64,000 nt of DNA from Streptomyces sp. NRRL F-6492 (GTDB lineage: Bacteria; Actinomycetota; Actinomycetes; Streptomycetales; Streptomycetaceae), in the NCBI RefSeq assembly GCF_001280125.1, contig NZ_LGEG01000211.1, forward strand, positions 62,001 through 126,000. The letters run 5' to 3'. A program made the translations under genes and the position numbers. The notes below the pieces were generated by a model. That model made no database searches, was not told where the DNA came from, and was given only the letters and a program-made list of their open reading frames with translations. This document shows, one piece after another, positions 58,073 to 64,000 of the stretch (its first letter is position 1; the number at the start of each line of letters is the position of its first letter).

Positions 58073-59296
58073 TCACGCGTCCGGGGAGAGCGGGAGCACG
58101 GCGGAGAGCACCGTGCCCTCGCCCGGGGCGGACTCGACGGTCAGGGTGCCACCGAGCTGCTCCGCCCGCACCCGCATCGCGGGCAGCCCGTGGCCGCGCA
58201 CCCCGCCCGGCCGGTCCGCCGGGTCGAAGCCGCGCCCGTCGTCGGCGACGTCCAGGACCACCTGGTCGTCGAGGTACGTCAGGGTCACGGCGGCCGAGTC
58301 CGCGCCCGCGTGCTCGCGGATGTTGGCCAGGGCGCCCTGCGCGATCCGCAGCAGCGCCGACTGGGCCCGGTCGGGCAGCGGCACCGGCGTCCCGTCGACC
58401 CGGAACGCCGCCGACTCGCGGGCGGCCACGCCCCGCAGCGCCTCCTCCAGGCCGCCGCCCCCGGCCAGGTCGGCCGGTGCGAGGTCGTGGACGAAGCGGC
58501 GGGCCTCCGCGAGGTTGCGCTCGGCGATGGACTCGGCGGTACGGACGTGCCGGCGGGCGGTCTCCGGGTCGCCGTCCCAGGTGCGGTCCGCCGCCTGGAG
58601 CAGCATCTGCTGGCTGGACAGGCCCTGCGCCAGGGTGTCGTGGATCTCCATGGAGAGCCGCTGCCGCTCGGCCAGCGTCCCCTCGCGGCGCTCGATCGCG
58701 GCGAGTTCGCGCCGGGTGCGGATCAGGTCGTCGATCAGGGCCCGCTGGCGCGCCGCCTGCCGGTCGGAGTACACGAACACCCCGGTGGCCAGGGCGGCGA
58801 CGGCCGGCGGGGCGACGATCAGGTTCGGGTCCCAGCCGCCGTGCGCGAGCCGGACCTGCGCGAAGACCACGAAGGCGGTGAGCAGGGCGACCAGGCCGAG
58901 CGCGGCGCGCGGCGGGAGGGTGCGCAGGCCCGTGTAGAAGAGCGGCACCGCGCACCAGGCGAAGCTGGGCGCGAGGACGACGAGGAGCACCCAGACGGCG
59001 ACGACCGTGCCCAGCCAGGCGATCCGGCGCGGGGTGGCGCGGGTGCCGAGGACGGGGCCGAGGAGGTAGAGGGAGGCGAGCGCCCCGGTGAGGGCGACGA
59101 TCCAGGGGCTGCGGGCCTCCCAGTCGTGCCGCAGCAGGAAGCGGGCGAGCGAGGCGCCGAGCAGGAGGAAGAACGCGGTGTGCATGATCCGCGCCAGCCG
59201 GCGGGCGTCCGGGTCCCGCTCCGTGCCCTCCTCCATGTCCTCCTCCACGTCCTCGCCCTCCTCGTCCGCCGCCGCTCGGCGGCCCGACCTGCGCAC
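58073..59296 (-). CDS. senS: Sensor histidine kinase SenS
   Basis: The 407-residue membrane kinase has a hydrophilic N-terminus, five or so transmembrane helices (about 38-190; AFFLLLGASLARFLL, LGTVVAVWVLLVVLAPSFAW, ALGLVALLTAFVVFAQ), a HisKA_3 dimerisation helix with the phospho-His219 in LSMEIHDTLAQGLSSQQ, and a compact HATPase with DVADDGRGFDPADRPGGVRG and HGLPAMRVRAEQLGGTL. It is divergent from hbpS, whose secreted product modulates SenS in S. reticuli (established knowledge). GTG start at 59296. Confidence 0.87.
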   Translation of the reverse strand: MRRSGRRAAADEEGEDVEEDMEEGTERDPDARRLARIMHTAFFLLLGASLARFLLRHDWEARSPWIVALTGALASLYLLGPVLGTRATPRRIAWLGTVVAVWVLLVVLAPSFAWCAVPLFYTGLRTLPPRAALGLVALLTAFVVFAQVRLAHGGWDPNLIVAPPAVAALATGVFVYSDRQAARQRALIDDLIRTRRELAAIERREGTLAERQRLSMEIHDTLAQGLSSQQMLLQAADRTWDGDPETARRHVRTAESIAERNLAEARRFVHDLAPADLAGGGGLEEALRGVAARESAAFRVDGTPVPLPDRAQSALLRIAQGALANIREHAGADSAAVTLTYLDDQVVLDVADDGRGFDPADRPGGVRGHGLPAMRVRAEQLGGTLTVESAPGEGTVLSAVLPLSPDA

Positions 59297-59332
59297 ACCT
59301 CTTCATCCTGGCCCGACGGGACCGGTCCGGCA

Positions 59333-59348
59333 TCAGCCGATCGGCTGA
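59333..59348. promoter_or_regulatory. 16-bp perfect palindrome between senS and hbpS
   Basis: TCAGCCGATCGGCTGA is perfectly symmetric and sits 37 bp from the senS start and 152 bp from the hbpS start. It is a candidate SenR binding site; direct evidence is absent. Confidence 0.5.
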
Positions 59349-59499
59349 CCCGGCCGTCCACCGGTGCGCTCCCGGAGGGCAGCCGGACCGTGGACCGGGA
59401 GGCCCCGGGAGCGGCCACAGGATGGAGGGCGGAGCGAGACGGACGAACGGATCGCTCGGCCCCACGCCCCCCATCCCACGGAATCCCACGGAGTCCTCC

Positions 59500-60039
59500 A
59501 TGAAGAAGATCCTCTTCGGTGCCACCGCCGCCGCCGTCATCGCCGCCGGCACCTTCGGCGTCGTCTCCGCGAACGCCTCGGCCCCGGCCGCCGCCGCCCC
59601 CGCCGCCGTCCGCGCCGACGCCTCGAACGGCAACCTCCAGCAGTCGACGCACCTGACGGTCGAGGCGGCGACGAAGGCCGCGCAGGCGACCCTGAAGGCC
59701 GCCGAGAAGGAGAACCAGCGCGTCTCGGTCGCGGTCGTCGACCGCAACGGCAACACGATCGTCACCCTGCGCGGCGACGGCGCGGGCCCGCAGTCCTACG
59801 AGTCGGCCGTGAAGAAGGCGTACACCGCCGTGTCCTGGAACGCCCCGACCTCCGAGCTGGCCAAGCGCCTGACCAACGCGCCCACCCTCAAGGACATCCC
59901 GAACACCCTCTTCCTGGCCGGCGGCGCCCCCGTCACCGCCAAGGGCGCGCCCGTCGCCGGCATCGGCGTCGCCGGCGCCCCCTCCGGGGACCTCGACGAG
60001 AAGTTCGCCCAGGCCGGCGTCGCCTCCCTCGGCCGCTGA
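59500..60039 (+). CDS. hbpS: Secreted haem-binding protein HbpS
   Basis: The 179-residue secreted protein has an N-terminal signal peptide (MKKILFGATAAAVIAAGTFG, cleavage near residue 30) and a GlcG/HbpS domain: HLTVEAATKAAQATLKAAEK, VAVVDRNGNTIVTLRGDGAG, QSYESAVKKAYTAVSWNAPT and IAGIGVAGAPSGDLDEKF-type ending. In S. reticuli HbpS binds haem and signals through SenS. The adjacent senS-senR pair supports the assignment. ATG 59500. Confidence 0.92.
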   Translation: MKKILFGATAAAVIAAGTFGVVSANASAPAAAAPAAVRADASNGNLQQSTHLTVEAATKAAQATLKAAEKENQRVSVAVVDRNGNTIVTLRGDGAGPQSYESAVKKAYTAVSWNAPTSELAKRLTNAPTLKDIPNTLFLAGGAPVTAKGAPVAGIGVAGAPSGDLDEKFAQAGVASLGR

Positions 60040-60174
60040 CGGCCCCCTCGAACGGCCGTGGCGCCCGGACCCCCGCCGGGCGCCACGGCCGTCCCCGCGC
60101 GTCCGGGCCCCCGGGCCGGGCGCCACGGCCCTCTCCGTACGCCCCGACCCGCCCCGGCTGCTTACGATCGGTCC

Positions 60175-61578
60175 GTGAAGCACCGTTACCGGACCCGGAC
60201 CGGAGCCGCCGCCCTCGCCGTCCTCGCGGTGCTCGCGGGCGGCTGCACCGGCGCCACCGGCGGGGTCCGGGGCACCCCCGGTGCCGCCGGGCTCCGCGAC
60301 CCGTACTTCCCGAAGCTCGGGAACGGCGGCTACGACGTGCGGCACTACGCCCTCTCCCTCGCCTACGACCCGGACACCGGGCGGCTCGACGGCACCGCCG
60401 AGATCACCGCCCGCGCCACCCAGGACCTCAGCGCCTTCAACCTCGACCTGTCCGGGCTCACGGTCGGCTCCGCGCGCGTGGACGGCGTCCCCGCCGCGCA
60501 CAACCGGGCCGGGGACGAGCTGACGCTCCGCCCGCGCGAGGAGATCCGCGAGGGCGCCGAGTTCCGCGCCACCGTCACGTACGCGGGCGTGCCCGAGCCG
60601 GTCACGGACGCGGACGGCTCCGAGGAGGGCTGGCTGCGCGACGCCGACGGCGGCGGGGTCGTCGCGGTCGGCGAACCGGCCGGCTCCGCGACCTGGTTCC
60701 CCGGCAACCACCACCCCTCCGACAAGGCCGCGTACGACGTCGCCCTCACCGTCCCCGCCGGGACCGACGCCTTCTCCAACGGCGTGCGGACCGAGCGGCG
60801 GACGGGGGCGGACGGGCGCGTCACCACCGTCTGGCACACGCCCGAGCCGATGGCGAGCTACCTCGCGACGGTCATGATCGGGCGGTACGAGACGGGGACG
60901 GCGACCGCCCTCGGGACCGTGCCCGTGCTGACCGCCGCCGAGCCGGAGGTCGCGGCGGAGAGCGCCGCGCTGCGGGCCGAGGTCCCCGCGCTCCTCGCCC
61001 GGCAGGTGCGGCGCTTCGGCCCGTACCCCTTCTCGGCCGCCGGGGCGGTCGTCACGGAGGACGGGACCCTCGGCTACGCCCTGGAGACCCAGACCCGGCC
61101 CGTCTTCCCGGCCTCCTCCTTCGACCGGACGACCCTCGTCCACGAGCTGGCCCACCAGTGGTTCGGCAACTCGGTGACCCCCGCCACCTGGCGGGACCTG
61201 TGGCTGAACGAGGGCTTCGCGACGTACGCGGAGTGGCTGTACGCGGAGGAGTACGAGGGCGTCCCCGCCCGCACCGCCTTCGAGCGGGCCTTCGCGGAGG
61301 AGGCCAACTGGGCCTTCCCGCCGGCCGCCCCGCCCGCCGCCGGGAACCTCTTCGACCCGCCCGTCTACCAACGGGGCGCGATGGTCCTGCACAAGCTGCG
61401 CGAGACGGTCGGGGACGAGGTCTTCGACGGGATCCTGCGCGGCTGGCCCGAGGAGCGCCGCCACGCCAACGCCTCCACCGCCGACTTCACCGCCTACGCG
61501 GAGGAGGCCGCGGGGAAGGACCTCGACGGGCTGTGGGACGTCTGGCTGTACGGGAAGGGGAAGCCGGACGCTCCCTAG
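60175..61578 (+). CDS. M1-family metallopeptidase lipoprotein
   Basis: The 467-residue zinc aminopeptidase (gluzincin) has HELAHQWFGNSV at about 323-334 (HExxH) with the downstream Glu in WLNEGFATYAEWLYAEE. The N-terminal beta domain holds a substrate-side exopeptidase strand (ETQTRPVF). The signal peptide ends with a lipobox LAGGC near residue 24, so the enzyme is membrane-anchored outside the cell. GTG 60175 chosen. It is shorter than full M1 enzymes because the C-terminal helical domain is absent. Confidence 0.9.
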   Translation: MKHRYRTRTGAAALAVLAVLAGGCTGATGGVRGTPGAAGLRDPYFPKLGNGGYDVRHYALSLAYDPDTGRLDGTAEITARATQDLSAFNLDLSGLTVGSARVDGVPAAHNRAGDELTLRPREEIREGAEFRATVTYAGVPEPVTDADGSEEGWLRDADGGGVVAVGEPAGSATWFPGNHHPSDKAAYDVALTVPAGTDAFSNGVRTERRTGADGRVTTVWHTPEPMASYLATVMIGRYETGTATALGTVPVLTAAEPEVAAESAALRAEVPALLARQVRRFGPYPFSAAGAVVTEDGTLGYALETQTRPVFPASSFDRTTLVHELAHQWFGNSVTPATWRDLWLNEGFATYAEWLYAEEYEGVPARTAFERAFAEEANWAFPPAAPPAAGNLFDPPVYQRGAMVLHKLRETVGDEVFDGILRGWPEERRHANASTADFTAYAEEAAGKDLDGLWDVWLYGKGKPDAP

Positions 61579-61599
61579 GGAGCGTCCGCCCTCGATCAC

Positions 61600-61642
61600 G
61601 CGCCGGAGCCCCGGCGGGGAATCCCCGCCGGGGCTCCGGCGC
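61600..61642. terminator. Bidirectional terminator between M1 peptidase and terD
   Basis: A 20-bp perfect stem GCGCCGGAGCCCCGGCGGGG / complement with a 3-nt loop between convergent genes. Confidence 0.85.
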
Positions 61643-61688
61643 GCTGCCGTCGGGCCTTCGCGTCCGTCAGAGGTTGGTCAGAGGTTGG

Positions 61689-62264
61689 TCAGAGGTTGAC
61701 GCCGAAGTCGCGGGCGATGCCCTCCAGGCCCGAGGCGTAGCCCTGGCCGACGGCGCGGAACTTCCACTCGGCGCCGTTGCGGTACAGCTCGCCGAAGACC
61801 ATGGCGGTCTCGGTGGCGGCGTCCTCGGAGAGGTCGTAGCGGGCGAGCTCGGCGCCGCCGGCCTGGTTCACGATGCGGATGTACGCGTTGCGGACCTGGC
61901 CGAAGTTCTGCGAGCGGGACACCGCGTCGTAGATGGAGACCGGGAAGACGATCTTGTCGACGTTCGGCGGGAGGGCCGCGAGGTTGACGTTGATCTGCTC
62001 GTCGTCGCCGCCGCCCTCGCCGGTGCGGTTGTCACCGGTGTGCACGATGGTCTGGTCCGGCGTCGACTTGTTGTTGAAGAAGACGAAGTGGGCGTCGGAG
62101 GCGACCTTCCCGGCGGCGTCCACGCCGATCGCGGAGGCGTCGAGGTCGAAGTCGGTGCCGGTGGTGGTGCGGACGTCCCAGCCGAGGCCCACGGTGACGG
62201 CGGCGAGGCCGGGGGCCTCCTTGGTCAGGGAGACGTTGCCGCCCTTGGACAGGCTCACAGCCAT
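61689..62264 (-). CDS. terD: TerD-family calcium-binding stress protein
   Basis: The 191-residue TerD domain protein reads [40 protein letters not shown] (calcium ligands), [20 protein letters not shown] and [20 protein letters not shown]. TerD-type proteins are linked to tellurite resistance, phage and stress responses. It stands alone, without the terABC partners, as in many streptomycetes. The larger fusion at 46876 carries the same domain. Confidence 0.93.
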   Translation of the reverse strand: MAVSLSKGGNVSLTKEAPGLAAVTVGLGWDVRTTTGTDFDLDASAIGVDAAGKVASDAHFVFFNNKSTPDQTIVHTGDNRTGEGGGDDEQINVNLAALPPNVDKIVFPVSIYDAVSRSQNFGQVRNAYIRIVNQAGGAELARYDLSEDAATETAMVFGELYRNGAEWKFRAVGQGYASGLEGIARDFGVNL

Positions 62265-62389
62265 GGAAAGTCCCTTTCATCGTGGTGTCGTCGCCTGGAG
62301 AAACGCGCGTGACCCCCCGACGGTTCCCGTTCCGTCCCCGGCGGAAATCAGGATGACTCCGACGGCCCAGTACGGGGAACATGGGGGGC

Positions 62390-62818
62390 ATGTCCGGTCC
62401 CTATCCGATCCGCGGCTCCGTCTCGCTCCCCGAGGCCGAGCTCCAGTGGCGTTTCTCGCGTTCGTCGGGCCCGGGCGGACAGCACGTCAACACCAGCGAC
62501 TCGCGGGTGGAGCTCCGCTTCGACCTCGCGGCCACCGACGCGCTCCCCGAGGTGTGGAAGGCCCGCGCCCTGGAGCGCCTCGCCTCCCGCCTGGTCGACG
62601 GCGTCGTGACCGTACGGGCCTCGGAGCACCGCTCGCAGTGGCGCAACCGCGAGACGGCGGCGGTCCGCCTGGCCGCCCTCCTCGCCGAGGCGACGGCCCC
62701 GCCGCCGAAGCCCCGCCGGCCCACGAAGATCCCGCGCGGCATCAACGAGCGGCGGCTGCGGGAGAAGAAGCAGCGCTCGGAGACCAAGCGCACCCGGCAG
62801 TCCCGCGACTGGGGCTGA
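62390..62818 (+). CDS. arfB: Peptidyl-tRNA hydrolase ArfB
   Basis: Rescues stalled ribosomes by releasing the nascent peptide. The 142-residue protein has the RF-type GGQ motif in RSSGPGGQHVNTSDSRVELR near residue 25-30 and a basic unstructured C-terminal tail (EKKQRSETKRTRQSRDWG) that enters the mRNA channel. Size and tail distinguish it from the longer release factors. ATG 62390 chosen; an ATG three codons upstream is possible. Confidence 0.92.
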   Translation: MSGPYPIRGSVSLPEAELQWRFSRSSGPGGQHVNTSDSRVELRFDLAATDALPEVWKARALERLASRLVDGVVTVRASEHRSQWRNRETAAVRLAALLAEATAPPPKPRRPTKIPRGINERRLREKKQRSETKRTRQSRDWG

Positions 62819-62843
62819 TCCGCCGGCGGGCCGTGTCCGGCCG

Positions 62844-63347
62844 TCAGCCCAGCTGCCGGTACCTCCCCTGGAAGTACGTCAGGGGCCCGCTGCCGTCCGC
62901 CGGGGACACGCCCGCCGTCAGGACCCGGCCCACCACGAGCGTGTGGTCGCCGGCCACGACGCGGTTCTCGGTGCGGCACTCCAGGACCGAGAGCGCGCCG
63001 CCGATGAGCGGGGCGCCGCTCGCCCCGCCGCGGGTGTGGGGCACGTCGGCGAAGAGGAGCCGGTCGCTGACGCGGTTCTTCATCGAGAAGCGCCCGGCGA
63101 CGTGCCGCTGGTTCTCGGAGAGGACCGACACCGCCCAGACGGGGACCTCGGTGAGCAGGTCGTCCATGCGGGAGCCGTTGCGGAGGCCGATCAGGACCAG
63201 GGGCGGATCGAGGGAGACCGACGTGAAGGCGGTGGCCGTCATGCCGACGTCCTCGCCGCGCGGGCCGTCGTCGGGGTCGTGCGCGGTCACCAGGACCACG
63301 CCCGACGCGAGGCGGGACATCGCCGCCCGGAACTCTTCGTTGCTCAC
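62844..63347 (-). CDS. Flavin reductase family protein
   Basis: The 167-residue FMN-binding protein reads MSRLASGVVLVTAHDP, GEDVGMTATAFTSVSLDPPL (flavin phosphate contact), NGSRMDDLLTEVPVWAVSVL and VLECRTENRVVAGDHTLVVG. It supplies reduced flavin to a monooxygenase or acts alone. I chose GTG 63347; another in-frame GTG at 63380 would add 11 residues. Neither has an ideal RBS. Confidence 0.83.
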   Translation of the reverse strand: MSNEEFRAAMSRLASGVVLVTAHDPDDGPRGEDVGMTATAFTSVSLDPPLVLIGLRNGSRMDDLLTEVPVWAVSVLSENQRHVAGRFSMKNRVSDRLLFADVPHTRGGASGAPLIGGALSVLECRTENRVVAGDHTLVVGRVLTAGVSPADGSGPLTYFQGRYRQLG

Positions 63348-63535
63348 CCCCTCAGCATGGGGGATCGCCAGATCGGTCACGGGGGGCGGGGAGAGGGTCT
63401 TCCGGAGCACGCTCCCGACGCTAGGGCGGCTTCCCCGGGGCCGCATCGGGCGCGGGGACCAGGACCGCACCCCCCGCCGGTCCTAGGACCCCGGGCGGAA
63501 ACCCCGCGGGGACGTCCCCGACCCGCCATGACCTG

Positions 63536-63553
63536 CTGTGACTTGAGTCACAG
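63536..63553. promoter_or_regulatory. BldD-like palindrome upstream of the cdgB-like gene
   Basis: CTGTGACTTGAGTCACAG is a perfect inverted repeat with TGAC-N4-GTCA, like BldD operators. A second hairpin CACTGTGATTCAGTG lies about 40 bases further on. The cdgB gene is a known direct BldD target in S. coelicolor (established knowledge). Confidence 0.6.
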
Positions 63554-63698
63554 CGGCCAGTATTTGTTGACCCTGTGTACCGGCTGCGCAGCTCACTGTG
63601 ATTCAGTGGCAATCGCAGTACACAGCGAAATGCCAACGTGCAACAGGAAGCCGATCAGAACCCTGGAGTTGCTGTCGAGGTCTCGGGGAGGGCGAGCG

Positions 63699-64000
63699 AT
63701 GGAGACCGAGTCGGAGCCGTACGTCCGTCTCTCGACCCTGCGGCAGCTGCATCAGGTCGTGGCGGACCTCAACACCGCCCGCAGCCTGGCGGACACCCTG
63801 CAGACCGTCGCGGACGGCGTGGTCGCCGGTCTCAACTACGAGCTCGCCTGCGTCAACCTCGTGCGCCCCGACGGTGACCTCGTCGTCGCCGCCTTCGCCG
63901 GAAGCTCCGCCGCCGAGGCCCTGATCACCGGCCGGGTCGGCTCCCGCGCCTCCTGGGAGCGCCGCCTGTCCATGGGGAGGAGCTGGGGCGACCTGCGGTT
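63699..64000 (+). CDS. cdgB: GAF-domain protein, probable diguanylate cyclase CdgB (5' part)
   Basis: The first 100 residues (METESEPYVRLSTLRQLHQV onward) form a GAF domain start (LADTLQTVADGVVAGLNYEL, CVNLVRPDGDLVVAAFAGSS). The sequence is truncated by the window edge. The N-terminus, the gene order and the upstream BldD-like palindrome fit CdgB, which in S. coelicolor is a GAF-PAS-GGDEF diguanylate cyclase involved in development. The catalytic GGDEF part is not visible, so the name is inferred. Confidence 0.65.
   Translation, partial: METESEPYVRLSTLRQLHQVVADLNTARSLADTLQTVADGVVAGLNYELACVNLVRPDGDLVVAAFAGSSAAEALITGRVGSRASWERRLSMGRSWGDLR

Noticed and set aside
61670..61700. Triplicated CAGAGGTTGGT/CAGAGGTTGA near the terD stop
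   Set aside because: Short repeat overlapping the stop codon; no evidence of function beyond slippage.

Overview
The window is high-GC actinobacterial chromosome, almost certainly Streptomyces. The evidence is the strong GC3 bias, the many GTG starts and GTGA/ATGA overlaps, and a core gene order that I recall from the Streptomyces coelicolor SCO42xx region: mshA, gpmA, phoU/phoR-phoP, carD, ispD-ispF-cysS-rlmB, msiK, then hbpS/senS-senR, terD and a cdgB-like gene. Family and product calls rest on recognised motifs and on memory of families. No database search was run.

Bases 1-22,690 are core. They hold mycothiol biosynthesis (mshA), a YbjN protein, an AraC regulator beside a metallo-beta-lactamase-fold hydrolase, an MFS transporter, phosphoglycerate mutase, and a short patch of decayed small genes (about 6.7-8.7 kb). 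Next comes the phosphate regulon control locus: phoU divergent from phoR-phoP with PHO-box-like repeats between them. A lipoprotein, carD, the MEP-pathway pair ispD-ispF, cysS and rlmB follow. The segment ends with a DoxX-type membrane protein, a sugar-nucleotide transferase, a secreted protein, the ABC ATPase msiK and tRNA-Thr(UGU).

Bases 22,648-44,855 are accessory DNA stacked on the 3' end of tRNA-Thr. A 12.9-kb integrative element (tyrosine integrase, regulator, excisionase-like protein, primase-polymerase, RepA-like ATPase, a Scr1-type regulator pair and a seven-gene membrane/zinc-ribbon operon) is bounded by the tRNA and a perfect 43-bp copy of its 3' part. Beyond it lie four more copies of that att core, with increasing divergence. 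They bracket small blocks that have no integrase of their own and carry passenger genes: a SUKH protein, an IS5-type transposase, zinc-ribbon and orphan proteins, and an arsenic-resistance operon (arsR, aquaporin, arsC, arsN1, broken arsI). I read this as a layered, cassette-like array of cis-mobilisable remnants, and it is the most interesting object here.

Bases 45,071-64,000 are again chromosome-like: a SUKH-like protein, a frameshifted DUF6193-like gene, a large coiled-coil/Mrr/TerD fusion, a D-amino-acid-oxidase-fold oxidoreductase, an APH-type kinase, GNAT, quinone oxidoreductase, a phytoene-desaturase-like oxidase, a pentapeptide-repeat protein, an FAD monooxygenase, the haem-sensing SenS-SenR two-component system with divergent hbpS, an M1 peptidase lipoprotein, TerD, ArfB, a flavin reductase, and the beginning of a GAF-domain protein that is probably CdgB, preceded by a BldD-like palindrome.
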